Source: Chryseobacterium sp. ON_d1 (GTDB lineage: Bacteria; Bacteroidota; Bacteroidia; Flavobacteriales; Weeksellaceae). From it: 64,000 nucleotides of DNA. Positions 1 to 9,538 of this stretch are shown piece after piece (within the stretch, counting starts at the first letter, position 1; each line of letters opens with the position of its first letter). The notes under the pieces are model-generated. The model was not told where the DNA came from, searched no databases, and worked only from the letters and a program-made list of their open reading frames with translations. The stretch spans positions 87,400 to 151,399 of the forward strand of contig NZ_BJTC01000015.1 in assembly GCF_006829085.1 (NCBI RefSeq). Direction: 5' to 3'. Made by a program: the position numbers and the translations under genes.

Positions 1-1
1 T

Positions 2-1246
2 GACTGGGTTACTTTAGAGGAAAGAGAAGAAAACTTTGTGGGTTATGATCAGACTGAATCTGAAACCTATATTACGAGATACAGAAAGGTAGAAAATAAA
101 GACGGAGAATTTTACCAGGTGGTATTAAGCAGTTCTCCTTTCTATCCTGAAGGAGGAGGTCAGGTTGGAGACAAAGGAGTTCTTGAGAATGCTGTTGAAA
201 GCTTTGAGGTGTTGGAAACTAAAAAAGAAAACGGATTGATTATATCCTTAATCAATGGTCTTCCAAAAGATGCAGGTGCTCTTTTCTATGCTAAAGTAAA
301 CGCTTCTGAAAGAAAAAATTCTCAGGCTAACCACTCTGTCACCCACCTTCTGCATGAAGCTTTAAGAGATGTTCTGGGAACTCACGTGGAGCAGAAAGGT
401 TCTTATGTAGGGCCTGATTATCTGCGTTTCGACTTCTCTCATTTCAACAAAATGACTGAGGAAGAACTGGCATTGATTGAAGATAAAGTAAACCAAAAGA
501 TCAAAGAAAGCATTGCGTTACAGGAATTCAGAAGTATTCCAATTCAGGAAGCTCTGGATAAAGGTGCCATGGCTTTATTTGGTGAAAAATATGGTGACCA
601 TGTGAGAATGATCCAGTTTGGTAGTTCAAAGGAACTTTGCGGAGGAACTCACGTAAAAAACACCAGCGAAATCGGTCATTTCAAGATCACTTCCGAAGGT
701 TCTGCTGCTGCGGGAATCAGAAGGATTGAGGCGATTTCAGGAGATAAATCTGAAGAATATTTCAAAAATCTTGAAAAACAGATCATTGAACTTTCTCAAT
801 TATTGAAGTCTAAAGATGTAGTAAGGTCTATCGAGAAACTGATTGAAGAAAACACTTCATTGAAAGCTGAGGTAGATGCCCTTAAAAAGGAAAAAGCAAA
901 AGGAGAAATCGGAGAATGGAAGAATGCTTATGAGCAGAAAGGCAACAAGCAGCTTCTTGTAAAGAAAACTTCCCTGGATGCCGGTTCTGTAAAAGACATC
1001 GTATTCCAGCTGAAGAGAGAAATCCCAGCTTCAGTAACGATCATTCTTTCGGATGCAGACGGAAAACCGATGATTACCGTTGGGGTTTCTGATGATCTGG
1101 CTGCAGATTATCAGGCTGGCGCTATTGTAAAGGATCTTGCCAAAGAAATCCAAGGTGGTGGTGGTGGAAACCCAGGTTTTGCAACAGCAGGGGGTAAAAA
1201 CCTTGAAGGGTTAGAAAACGCTTACCAAAAAGCTTTGAATATTTAA
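2..1246 (+). CDS. alaS: Alanyl-tRNA synthetase, C-terminal part (5' end outside window)
   Basis: Charges tRNA-Ala with alanine in the cytoplasm. The frame is open from base 2 at the window edge, so the N-terminal catalytic domain is missing and the GTG at base 38 is not a real start. What remains is the editing and C-Ala part: the THLLH motif of the HxxxH editing site (bases about 341-355), the CGGTH zinc/editing motif (about 638-652), a coiled-coil stretch, and a DHHA1-type glycine-rich tail (GGGGGNPGF). Motif order and spacing match AlaRS. A strong terminator follows the stop. The assignment is firm; only the N-terminal half cannot be assessed. Confidence 0.95.
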   Translation, partial: DWVTLEEREENFVGYDQTESETYITRYRKVENKDGEFYQVVLSSSPFYPEGGGQVGDKGVLENAVESFEVLETKKENGLIISLINGLPKDAGALFYAKVNASERKNSQANHSVTHLLHEALRDVLGTHVEQKGSYVGPDYLRFDFSHFNKMTEEELALIEDKVNQKIKESIALQEFRSIPIQEALDKGAMALFGEKYGDHVRMIQFGSSKELCGGTHVKNTSEIGHFKITSEGSAAAGIRRIEAISGDKSEEYFKNLEKQIIELSQLLKSKDVVRSIEKLIEENTSLKAEVDALKKEKAKGEIGEWKNAYEQKGNKQLLVKKTSLDAGSVKDIVFQLKREIPASVTIILSDADGKPMITVGVSDDLAADYQAGAIVKDLAKEIQGGGGGNPGFATAGGKNLEGLENAYQKALNI

Positions 1247-1276
1247 GAATAGTATACCTATTATAAATTTTAGAAT

Positions 1277-1309
1277 AGGCTGTTTCATTTTGAGACAGCC
1301 TGTTTTCGT
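1277..1309 (+). terminator. Rho-independent terminator of alaS
   Basis: Inverted repeat AGGCTGT (1277-1283) / ACAGCCT (1295-1301) followed by a T-rich run, 30 nt after the alaS stop. Confidence 0.8.
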
Positions 1310-1628
1310 TTTAACTATTATCTTTTATTTAACGCTAAGATCACAAGAAATTCTCATGCTATCATAAATATTTCCGTTCGCAAAGACGTTACACTCAGCT
1401 ATGAAATGATTGCGTTTTTTGCTAAATGGAATGCCTTTGCGAACGAGAAAAGCAGGAAATAAAAACTTTGCGTACACTGCGTTATAATATAGTATTCTTA
1501 TTCCGAATATTTTCATCAAAGTTTCTCTATTTATATCCGTTCTAATTATTGACCTTATCTTAACAAATCATCACCTAATCTTAAACTATTTGTTTTATCT
1601 TCTTAAAACTCAGTTAACACCAGACCAT
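1310..1628. repeat. Gene-free stretch with remnants of a TTTGCG-type intergenic repeat
   Basis: No convincing gene. Short direct and inverted words (CGCAAAGACG, CTTTGCGAACG, AACTTTGCG) recur between about 1375 and 1475. They look like degraded copies of the TTTGCG-rich intergenic repeats common in flavobacterial genomes. A 64-codon minus frame here has no family resemblance. Confidence 0.4.
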
Positions 1629-1636
1629 TAGTTTTG
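1629..1636 (+). promoter_or_regulatory. Candidate -7 box for the PhoX-like gene
   Basis: TAGTTTTG matches the Bacteroidota -7 consensus TAnnTTTG and lies 29 nt before the ATG. No TTG is present at the expected -33 distance, so only the -7 half is supported. Confidence 0.45.
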
Positions 1637-1665
1637 CCATAATCGAAATTTCAAAAAAAAGAATT

Positions 1666-3144
1666 ATGAAAATTAACAAAACTATGGGAGTATTATTGTT
1701 TGCTGCCCTTGTATTTCAAGGTTGCAACGATGATAATAACGGGGATTCGAATACCCCTTCCAACGACAAAATCAAAATTGAAAATTTTTCTAAAGAACCC
1801 GCTTTCGTTTTTGGAATGCCAGGTTTTGAAAATTTAAATATTACTACCCTGATCTCCAGTTCTGATGTTCTTCCAGGTTCTCCTGATTTCGTTTTCGGAG
1901 GCCAGCCGGATGGGATGGGACTTATGAAAGACCCCAATTCTGACGGTTATCTGATGATCACTAACCATGAAATCAAACAGTCAGTATCCAGAGTGTATTT
2001 AGACAAAACTTTTAAACCTGTAAAAGGAGAATATATATTGAACGGAACCGGAGGAATGACTAGGTTATGCTCCGCCACATTAGCAACTCCTGAGATTCAC
2101 GGTTTCAGTGCGTTTCTTACGGCAGGCGAATCAGGTGAAGAAAGTATGGTTCACGCTCTGAATCCTTTGGCACCGGTATCTCAGGCATCAGATAAAACAA
2201 GAGTAAAACCTGCTTTGGGAAAAGCTTCTATGGAAAATGCAGTTCCGCTTCCTAAGGATGTTTCTAACGGAAAAACTTATATCATTATTGGTGAAGATCA
2301 GTCTTATTCTTCTTCTCACCAGTCTGCAGGACAGCTGATCATGTATGTAGCCGATACACAGGGAGATCTGGATAACGGTAAGCTGTATTCTTTAAGGAGA
2401 ACAAACAGCAACTATACAGAAACGGACATGACAAAAGGAAACAGCTATGATGTGGAGTTTGTTGAAATCCCTAACGCTAAAAACCTTACAGGAGCTCAGA
2501 TCAACCAGAAAAATATTGATAATAACGCAATCCGTTTTTCAAGAGTGGAAGATGTAGATTACAGAAAAGGAGCAGGAAAAGGAAGAGAAATTTACTTTAC
2601 GGCAACAGGAGAATCGTCTGACGGTGTCAACCCAAAAGCAGGATTAACGATGTGGGGAAGAGTGTACAAACTTGTTCTGAACTCCAATAATATGCTGACA
2701 GGAAAATTAGAAGTGGTAGCAGAAGGAGACTCTAATCCGGGAAATAATCTTATCAATCCTGACAACTTATGTGTTACTGAAAACTTTGTGTACATCCAGG
2801 AAGACGGAGATTCTTACTATAAAAATGCCAATCACGATTCTTATATCTGGCAGCTGAATATCGCGACCAAACAATATAAGCCATGGCTGAATATGAAGCA
2901 CAACAGAAATGATTCTGCATGGCAGACTGCTTACAACCAGTCCGGGGATCTTCAGAAGTTCGGTTCATGGGAATTCGGGGCAATGGTTGATATTTCAGAC
3001 ATCATCGGAGTTCCGAATACATTCTCTGTCAATATCCATTCTCATACATGGCAACTGGATAAATTCAAAAATCCTGACGGTTCCGGAATCAATACCAATA
3101 AGGAGGGCGGACAGATTGTGATCATCAGAAACGTAGAAAAATAG
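1666..3144 (+). CDS. PhoX-like (DUF839) lipoprotein, putative phosphatase/phosphoesterase
   Basis: 492 aa with a lipoprotein signal (hydrophobic run ending LVFQGC, Cys about 20), so probably anchored in a membrane facing the periplasm or surface. The body resembles the DUF839/PhoX beta-propeller family: an RFSRVEDVDY block near residue 290, a following EIYFTATGE strand and a PDNLCV segment near 365. Family members are calcium/iron-dependent alkaline phosphatases, but I could not map every metal ligand, so enzymatic activity is inferred. The next gene is a di-heme peroxidase fusion, separated by a hairpin. No Pho-type operator was recognised. A generic lipoprotein beta-propeller is the alternative. 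Confidence 0.7.
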   Translation: MKINKTMGVLLFAALVFQGCNDDNNGDSNTPSNDKIKIENFSKEPAFVFGMPGFENLNITTLISSSDVLPGSPDFVFGGQPDGMGLMKDPNSDGYLMITNHEIKQSVSRVYLDKTFKPVKGEYILNGTGGMTRLCSATLATPEIHGFSAFLTAGESGEESMVHALNPLAPVSQASDKTRVKPALGKASMENAVPLPKDVSNGKTYIIIGEDQSYSSSHQSAGQLIMYVADTQGDLDNGKLYSLRRTNSNYTETDMTKGNSYDVEFVEIPNAKNLTGAQINQKNIDNNAIRFSRVEDVDYRKGAGKGREIYFTATGESSDGVNPKAGLTMWGRVYKLVLNSNNMLTGKLEVVAEGDSNPGNNLINPDNLCVTENFVYIQEDGDSYYKNANHDSYIWQLNIATKQYKPWLNMKHNRNDSAWQTAYNQSGDLQKFGSWEFGAMVDISDIIGVPNTFSVNIHSHTWQLDKFKNPDGSGINTNKEGGQIVIIRNVEK

Positions 3145-3172
3145 TTTCAAATTCTTCATATCAAATTCAATT

Positions 3173-3208
3173 AAAGTATCAATAGAAAATATCTGTTGAT
3201 ACTTTTCA
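3173..3208 (+). terminator. Hairpin between the PhoX-like and peroxidase genes
   Basis: Perfect 10-bp inverted repeat AAAGTATCAA (3173-3182) / TTGATACTTT (3196-3205) followed by a short T-rich stretch. It ends only a few bases before the ATG at 3214, so it may terminate the upstream transcript or act as a partial barrier or 5' stabiliser for the next gene. Confidence 0.6.
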
Positions 3209-3213
3209 TACTT

Positions 3214-5028
3214 ATGAATAGACTTTCAAAATACCCGATACTTCTCTTTTTATACTCTGCAGCAGCACTATTCATTCTTTCATATTGTAAAAATGATAAA
3301 CAGCAGCCGGTATATGAAGATCTTGGTTCTGTAAAAAACAGAATCATTAAAACCAACACTGATTTTGAAAAACAAATCAATGAACTGAAAACCCTTGTTT
3401 CCAAAGATTCTGGGGAAAAACTTCTTCAGCAAAAATTTCAGGGCATCAGAAAAACCTACAAAAAAATGGAATGGGCTGTAGAGTATTTCCTCCCCCACTC
3501 TGCGAGGTTTATCAATGGACCTGCCCTTCCTGAGATCGAAATGGATGAGCATACCGAAATAGAGCCTGAAGGACTTCAGGTTCTGGAAGAGCTGTTGTAT
3601 CCTTATAATAAAAGCAATCAGGAGGAAGTGATCAGAATGCTCAACAAGCTCATCAATAAAAGCAATACCATAGACACCAACTTTCAGGTAATTACCGTTA
3701 GTAAAGATCAGGTTTTTGATGCGTTAAGGCAGGAAACGTTCAGAATTTCAAGCCTGGGAATTTCAGGTTTTGACACCCCTGTTTCCGGAACATTTTTACA
3801 GGAAATGCCTTCTTCCCTTCAGGGAGTCAAAGAAACGCTTGAACAAATTTCCACAAGCCGGTCAAAAGGCAAAGCATTAAAAAGTATCATAACGGAAATC
3901 AACTCAGCTATTGAATTTCTAAAAAAAAACACGGATAAAAATACATTTGATTATGTCAATTTTATTCCGGATCATCTGAACAAAATAACAGCTCTGATGC
4001 TTGATTTTAAAAATCAGGAGGAAATTCCTGATGTTGAAGTAACCACAGCTTTAAACAAAAATGCAGCTACTTTCTTTGCCAAAAACGCATTTAATCCCAA
4101 TGCCTTTACCCCTGGAAAAGAATATGCCTATTCTGAAGAAAAGGCTGCCCTCGGGCACCAGCTTTTCAATGATAAAATTCTATCCAACAATAATAACCGA
4201 AGCTGTGCCACATGTCATATTCCGGAAAAAGCATTTACTGACGGACTTGCCAGATCCATGTCTCTTGAAAACTCCAAACTGCCCCGCAACACACCATCCC
4301 TCAACTATGCCGGATACCAGCATGGTCAGTTTTGGGACATGAGAAAGGATGATCTGGAAGGACAGAGCTCAGATGTAATCTCCAATAAAGAAGAAATGCA
4401 TGGTGATCTGAATATTATTCTTGCCAGGATCAATCAGGATAAAAACTACCAGGCAGCATTCAAAAAGATATATGGCTCTCAAAAAACGGAGGTCTGGCAA
4501 TTGCAGAATGTACTGGCCACCTATATCCGTTCTCTGGCAAAGTTCAATTCTGGTTTTGATGAATACATGAGGGGAAATAAATCGTCAATGACGGACAGCC
4601 AAAAACGAGGGTTTAATCTTTTTGTTGGAAAAGCCCAGTGTGCCATATGCCATTTTCTTCCTTTATTCAATGGAACAGTTCCTCCGAATTTCAAAAAAAC
4701 GGAACAGGAAGTTCTAGGGGCAGCAATGAACGGAGAGAATAAAGCATTTGACACAGACCTGGGACGGGGAAAGTTTCATGAAACAGTTGCTTCATTACAG
4801 CATTCATTCAAAACACCAACTCTTAGAAATATCAATAAAACGGCACCTTATATGCACAATGGCGGTTATAAAACGTTGAAAGATGTTATGATTTTCTATA
4901 ACAAAGGTGGTGGAAAAGGTTTGGGATTTAAAATAGAGAACCAGACCCTTTCTGATGCACCGCTGCAGCTCACTGAACAGGAAACTGATGATATCATTGA
5001 GTTTTTGAAAGCTTTGGACGATAAATAA
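3214..5028 (+). CDS. Imelysin-like / di-heme cytochrome c peroxidase fusion lipoprotein
   Basis: 604 aa. The ATG at 3214 is preferred over an upstream TTG that lies inside the hairpin. It begins with a lipoprotein signal (LSYC). Residues about 30-250 are helical and resemble the imelysin/EfeO-like fold (an EYFLPHSARFINGPALPE block). The C-terminal half is a MauG/CcpA-type peroxidase with two heme-binding motifs, CATCH (331-335) and CAICH (476-480), and an APYMHNGGY segment typical of the second heme pocket. Expected role: periplasmic reduction of hydrogen peroxide or oxidation of a partner using two c-type hemes. It may be functionally linked to the PhoX-like neighbour, possibly through iron or oxidative stress; that link is inference. 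Confidence 0.85.
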   Translation: MNRLSKYPILLFLYSAAALFILSYCKNDKQQPVYEDLGSVKNRIIKTNTDFEKQINELKTLVSKDSGEKLLQQKFQGIRKTYKKMEWAVEYFLPHSARFINGPALPEIEMDEHTEIEPEGLQVLEELLYPYNKSNQEEVIRMLNKLINKSNTIDTNFQVITVSKDQVFDALRQETFRISSLGISGFDTPVSGTFLQEMPSSLQGVKETLEQISTSRSKGKALKSIITEINSAIEFLKKNTDKNTFDYVNFIPDHLNKITALMLDFKNQEEIPDVEVTTALNKNAATFFAKNAFNPNAFTPGKEYAYSEEKAALGHQLFNDKILSNNNNRSCATCHIPEKAFTDGLARSMSLENSKLPRNTPSLNYAGYQHGQFWDMRKDDLEGQSSDVISNKEEMHGDLNIILARINQDKNYQAAFKKIYGSQKTEVWQLQNVLATYIRSLAKFNSGFDEYMRGNKSSMTDSQKRGFNLFVGKAQCAICHFLPLFNGTVPPNFKKTEQEVLGAAMNGENKAFDTDLGRGKFHETVASLQHSFKTPTLRNINKTAPYMHNGGYKTLKDVMIFYNKGGGKGLGFKIENQTLSDAPLQLTEQETDDIIEFLKALDDK

Positions 5029-5051
5029 AACGATTAAGCGCATTACAATTA

Positions 5052-5086
5052 AAACTCCTGATTATTACTACTTCAGGAGTTTTTTT
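5052..5086 (+). terminator. Rho-independent terminator
   Basis: AAACTCCTGA (5052-5061) pairs with TCAGGAGTTT (5073-5082), followed by a T-run. Confidence 0.9.
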
Positions 5087-5248
5087 ATTGGTAAATTTCA
5101 GAAAAAACAGAAAGAAGATCTGATTGAATTCATTATTGAATTATATCTGTGCAAAATCCATAAAAACATTAGATTAAATCAATGTTATACTCTGTTAAAA
5201 ACTTTTCTACCACAATAAATATTATTAATTTTGACCTAGTTTTTTTAC

Positions 5249-7651
5249 ATGAAAAGGGGTTTACTGTTATTATTTTTTATACTCAGCTTTTTGGGGTATT
5301 CACAAACAAAAATTAAGGTTGTGGATGACGCCAGTCAAAAACCTGTCTTTAAAGCTAAGATATCCTGTGACAATAGCGTTATCGGATATACCAATGAACA
5401 GGGCATTCTGGAATTTAAAACGGGATGTAAAAATATTGATGTTGAAGCAGAGTCTTATCAGAAAGAAAGCGTTACCGTAGAGAGCAGTATGGAAGTTTCC
5501 CTGCTTAAGAAAACATTAAAAACCACCAATATTGAGGCCGTGGTGATTGAGGATAAAAGTGATCCCAGAGCTTTGGAAATCCTTAAAAAAGTAAATAAGC
5601 TTTTTAAAGAAAATTCGCCAAAAAGTTTAGGATCCTATTCCTACAAATCCTATGAAAAAATATCCCTCGATATTGATGAGGACAGTATTTCTCAGTTTAA
5701 TCAGTATTTTAACGATTTAAATATTTTCAAGAAAAAAAGAGAAAAGGACTCTCTGAACAACATTACTGCAAGAAAAATATTTTCAAAAAGCAAACTCTTT
5801 CTCTGGGAAAGGGCTCAGGAGTTTTTATACTCCAAAAAGTATGGCGAAAAGATCAATATTCTGGACAACAGAATTTCCGGGCTGAAACAGCCTATTTATG
5901 AAATGATCGCTCTCCAGCAGAGCAACAGGGATGTGGTTCCTGAACAGGTAAAACCGGAGAACAGAGGGCTTTACAGATTTTTCCTCTCGGATACCGTTAC
6001 CCTGGATGGCAGGAAAAATTTCGTGATCCGCTTCCGTGAAGTCAATTACAAAAAACCGGACAGAAAGCGGAAATATAATGGTGCTATCTATGTAGATACC
6101 GAAACTTACGGAATCAAGAAAATCGAAAACTTCAGTAAAAACAAAAACGAAGGAATTATCACCAGTACCTGGGTATTCTACAATAATAAATGGTTCCTTG
6201 CCCACGAAAAAGCCAAGCTTAAAATGGGTAAAATGGCCATGGATGACAAAGTACATGCTGACGACGATAAGAAAGATAAAAAAAGCTTCGGAACCTATGC
6301 TTTCCTTACTTCAAAATATTTTGATTTCGAATCACCTATTGAAGAAGATGCTAAGGATTTCAAAGGCTACACTTTCTCAGTAAAAAATATTGACGGACAT
6401 TCTCTGGATCAATACAGGACAGATCCTCTTACTGAAAGGGAACAAAATACCTATAAAACCATTGACAGCTTAGGTAAAAAATATAAAATAGACCGCAAAG
6501 CTCAGATATTATCCGGATTACTGAACGGACAGATCAGAGTAGGTTCTGTAGACTTTGCTGTAGATGAAATTGTCAATTATAACTCCTATGAAGGTTTCAG
6601 ATTAGGTTTAAAAGCTAAGCTGAACGAAAACTTCAATCCTTATTTTTCACCGGACTATTACTTTGCATATGGGGTGAAAGACAGAAAATGGAAGTACGGA
6701 ATGGGGCTTGATATGAAAACCACCCTGGAAAAAAATTCATTTTTCAGATTTGAAGTATATGATGATGTGACAGCTTCCGGAGAATTCAACCGGAAACTCT
6801 GGAATTTCAAGATGAGAATGATGAATTTCGGGAATAACCTGAATAATGACAGGTATTTTCACTTTAAAGGAATGTCATTATCTTATCTGAACGATGTCAC
6901 AAACGGTCTAACGGTTGCCCTTGCCGTAAGAAGAAACACAGAAGAAGCTGAATTTGACTATCAATTCAGAGACAGGGGAACTTCGTACAGAAATTTCAAT
7001 ACCCTGTTTACACTGAAATATTCTCCGAATTCAACTAATATAATGACTCCTCAGGGAAAATCTCTGATCGATCAGAAGTATCCTGAGCTATATTTTAATT
7101 ATGAGCAGAGCTACAAACTGTTGCAGGGAGATTTTAATTATTCCCGTTTTGATGCCTTGTTTGTTCACAATTTCAAAACACCTATCGGGACTACAGGTTT
7201 CAGATTGTACGGAGGTCTTGTTCTGGGCGGTGCACCTATCTGGAAAAACTTTACGATGAACGGGCTTGCCTCTCCGGGTAAAGACTTTAACTTTAACCTT
7301 ACTTCTTACCTCGGGTTTGCAACGCTGGAAGGTGGAAAATACTATAATGACAGATTCGTAGCGTACTACTTTACGCACAAACTCCCATGGTATCTGAAAA
7401 GTTTCGGACACAATATTTCCAGCTTTGATTTTGTCCTGCGAGGAACAATCGGAGATATGAAACATCCGGAATACCACCAGTTTAAGTTCAGAAAGCTGGA
7501 TCACCTGTATCAGGAAGTTGGTGTAGAATGGAACAATTTCCTTTCCAGTTATTTTAATCTGGGATTATTCTACAGAGTAGGCTATTATGCAACTCCTAAT
7601 TTCAAAGAAAATTTTGCAATTCAGTTTAAGCTGAAGTTTCTTGAATTTTAA
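5249..7651 (+). CDS. DUF5686 / carboxypeptidase-regulatory-like outer membrane protein
   Basis: 800 aa. A cleavable signal peptide (MKRGLLLLFFILSFLGYSQ) is followed by a carboxypeptidase-regulatory-like beta-sandwich (residues about 20-90), a linker with TTNIEAVVI, a charged central region, and a C-terminal half rich in alternating aromatic and polar strands ending in a terminal F (KLKFLEF), typical of an outer membrane barrel. This is the DUF5686 layout widespread in Bacteroidota. Precise function is unknown; a role in envelope assembly or transport is only inferred. It is a single gene, with a terminator 160 nt upstream and a small gene downstream. Confidence 0.85.
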   Translation: MKRGLLLLFFILSFLGYSQTKIKVVDDASQKPVFKAKISCDNSVIGYTNEQGILEFKTGCKNIDVEAESYQKESVTVESSMEVSLLKKTLKTTNIEAVVIEDKSDPRALEILKKVNKLFKENSPKSLGSYSYKSYEKISLDIDEDSISQFNQYFNDLNIFKKKREKDSLNNITARKIFSKSKLFLWERAQEFLYSKKYGEKINILDNRISGLKQPIYEMIALQQSNRDVVPEQVKPENRGLYRFFLSDTVTLDGRKNFVIRFREVNYKKPDRKRKYNGAIYVDTETYGIKKIENFSKNKNEGIITSTWVFYNNKWFLAHEKAKLKMGKMAMDDKVHADDDKKDKKSFGTYAFLTSKYFDFESPIEEDAKDFKGYTFSVKNIDGHSLDQYRTDPLTEREQNTYKTIDSLGKKYKIDRKAQILSGLLNGQIRVGSVDFAVDEIVNYNSYEGFRLGLKAKLNENFNPYFSPDYYFAYGVKDRKWKYGMGLDMKTTLEKNSFFRFEVYDDVTASGEFNRKLWNFKMRMMNFGNNLNNDRYFHFKGMSLSYLNDVTNGLTVALAVRRNTEEAEFDYQFRDRGTSYRNFNTLFTLKYSPNSTNIMTPQGKSLIDQKYPELYFNYEQSYKLLQGDFNYSRFDALFVHNFKTPIGTTGFRLYGGLVLGGAPIWKNFTMNGLASPGKDFNFNLTSYLGFATLEGGKYYNDRFVAYYFTHKLPWYLKSFGHNISSFDFVLRGTIGDMKHPEYHQFKFRKLDHLYQEVGVEWNNFLSSYFNLGLFYRVGYYATPNFKENFAIQFKLKFLEF

Positions 7652-7674
7652 TCGGACAGGAAAGGCAAAATCTT

Positions 7675-7682
7675 TATTTTTG
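7675..7682 (+). promoter_or_regulatory. Candidate -7 box for the 7726 gene
   Basis: TATTTTTG fits TAnnTTTG, 43 nt before the ATG; no well-placed TTG at -33. Confidence 0.4.
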
Positions 7683-7725
7683 AATAAGAATCCAGAAATA
7701 TTCAACGACAATATATAAAAAGAAC

Positions 7726-7962
7726 ATGCAGAAAATCGAAATCAAAGCAGAACAGTTTTTTGAATTATTAAAATTAAAAGACACTCCAATGTGGGAAATT
7801 TTCTCGCAGATGATCGATGGAAATGAGAAGGAAATTATCTTTTTGGATCATGAAGACAAAATCCTTTTTAATTATATTTTACCTTCTACACAGGAAAAAC
7901 TGGAAGAAGACAGAAAAGAATTTTCAAAACAGTTTTCAGAGAAGTTGGCTAACTTTAATTAA
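7726..7962 (+). CDS. Small conserved hypothetical protein
   Basis: 78 aa, soluble, rich in Glu and Lys, with no signal or membrane segment. The N-terminal two thirds alternate hydrophobic and charged residues; the tail is a probable helix (EKLEEDRKEFSKQFSEKL). I do not recognise a family. It ends 8 nt before the M28 peptidase start and is preceded by a -7 box, so the two genes are probably co-transcribed. Confidence 0.7.
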   Translation: MQKIEIKAEQFFELLKLKDTPMWEIFSQMIDGNEKEIIFLDHEDKILFNYILPSTQEKLEEDRKEFSKQFSEKLANFN

Positions 7963-7970
7963 GTGTTACT

Positions 7971-9440
7971 ATGAATAAGAATTATGTTTTTTCTCTGTTA
8001 AGCTTTTTCCTGTTTAGCCTTGGAAGTGCTCAGAACTATAAAAAACCTTTGGTGTCCGCCATTAAAGAATCTGATCTTAGAACCGATATGTACCAGCTTG
8101 CAGCAGACCAGTTCTGGGGTCGTGAAGCCGGAACGCTGGATGAATTAAAAGTCTCCATGTGGCTTGCTGACAAAGCTAAAGAAGCAGGAATGAAACCCGC
8201 CGGAGATCATGGAACTTTTTTCCAGTTTTTTGACATGTACAGACATCAGGTTATCCTGCAAAGCAGCCTGAAAATTGGCGATACCAGTCTTAAGCTATGG
8301 AAAGATTTCCTTGTTGCTGAACCCGTAAATGCTTCTGTAGATGCAGAAATAGTGTACGCAGGAAATGCAGAGCCCGGTGATCTTGCCAAACTGAATATCA
8401 AAGGGAAGATTCTTGCCGTCAATGCTTCTGACAAAAATATATCGAAAGACATGACCCTTTTTGTAAGGAGATATCCGGGATTTGTAAGAAATAAATATTA
8501 CAATAAAGCGGCTGAATTGGGAGCTAAGGCAATCATTTTCGTTACCGATGACCTCTCTGAACAAAGCTGGGTGGAGGTACTGCCTCAAATGACAAGAGGA
8601 AGCTACGGGGTGGAAGGATTAAGAGAGAAAATCACCAATAACATTCCTGTTTTATGGATCAAAAGGGAAAATGCCGGCTGGGTAAAAAACAACCCTAAAG
8701 CTTCTCTGAACCTGATCACTGAAACCTACAAATATCCATCCGTTAATATTATCGGAAAAATAGAAGGCACAGATCCTGTTCTTAAAAACGAATATGTATT
8801 GGTAAGCGGACACCAGGATCATGACGGAATCAGGCATCCGGTAAAAAACGACACCATCTATAATGGTGCTGATGATAATGCAAGTACCTGTGTTGCTATG
8901 TTGGCGATGGCCAGAGCATATAAGAAGCAGCCGGCAAAAAGAAGCATACTTTTTGTTTTCCATGGCGCTGAAGAACGCGGATTACTGGGCTCCAGATGGC
9001 ATGCAGCCCATCCCGTTGTCCCGAAAGAGAATATTGTAGCCGTTCTGAACGGTGATATGATCGGGAGAAATGATAATAATGAGGCGGCTTTATTAGGGGG
9101 AAATGCTCCTCATAAAAATTCTGAAGAGCTTGTAAAAATGGCTGAAGAAGCCAATAATGAAAGTACGAAATTCAAATACCTGAAGGATTGGGATTCTCCT
9201 AGCCATGCTGAATATTTTTATTTCAGAAGTGACCACCTTCCGTATGCTAAGATTGGGATTCCCGCAATATTTTTCACCAGTGTGCTGCATGATCAGTACC
9301 ACACCCCACAGGATGAATCTGAAAATATCAATTACAAGAAACTTTATAAAATGACCGAATGGATGTACAGAACATCCTGGAAAGTTGCTAATGAAAATGA
9401 ACGGCCAAAAGTAATTCCGAATTTTTCATTGGAAAGATAA
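7971..9440 (+). CDS. M28-family zinc aminopeptidase with inserted PA domain
   Basis: 489 aa with a Sec signal peptide ending near GSAQ. The M28 di-zinc ligands are visible in order: His in SGHQDHD (about 281), Asp in GADDN (about 301), the Glu pair in GAEERG (about 333), Asp in NGDMIG (about 362) and His in QYHTP (about 443). A protease-associated insertion occupies roughly 110-240. It should release N-terminal residues from peptides in the periplasm or outside the cell. A strong terminator follows. Confidence 0.92.
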   Translation: MNKNYVFSLLSFFLFSLGSAQNYKKPLVSAIKESDLRTDMYQLAADQFWGREAGTLDELKVSMWLADKAKEAGMKPAGDHGTFFQFFDMYRHQVILQSSLKIGDTSLKLWKDFLVAEPVNASVDAEIVYAGNAEPGDLAKLNIKGKILAVNASDKNISKDMTLFVRRYPGFVRNKYYNKAAELGAKAIIFVTDDLSEQSWVEVLPQMTRGSYGVEGLREKITNNIPVLWIKRENAGWVKNNPKASLNLITETYKYPSVNIIGKIEGTDPVLKNEYVLVSGHQDHDGIRHPVKNDTIYNGADDNASTCVAMLAMARAYKKQPAKRSILFVFHGAEERGLLGSRWHAAHPVVPKENIVAVLNGDMIGRNDNNEAALLGGNAPHKNSEELVKMAEEANNESTKFKYLKDWDSPSHAEYFYFRSDHLPYAKIGIPAIFFTSVLHDQYHTPQDESENINYKKLYKMTEWMYRTSWKVANENERPKVIPNFSLER

Positions 9441-9445
9441 ATAAC

Positions 9446-9475
9446 AAAAGCTTCACAGATATTGTGAAGCTTTTT
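9446..9475 (+). terminator. Rho-independent terminator of the M28 peptidase gene
   Basis: AAAAGCTTCACA (9446-9457) pairs with TGTGAAGCTTTT (9463-9474) and runs into T residues. Confidence 0.9.
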
Positions 9476-9538
9476 GTTTTCATCATTGTGTTTTTAGAAT
9501 CGGTTTGAAAACGAAGTAATTTAATATTGAATATGATT

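Noticed and set aside
1325..1519. 64-codon minus-strand frame after alaS
   Set aside because: Coincides with degenerate TTTGCG-type repeat sequence; no family resemblance, no promoter or terminator.
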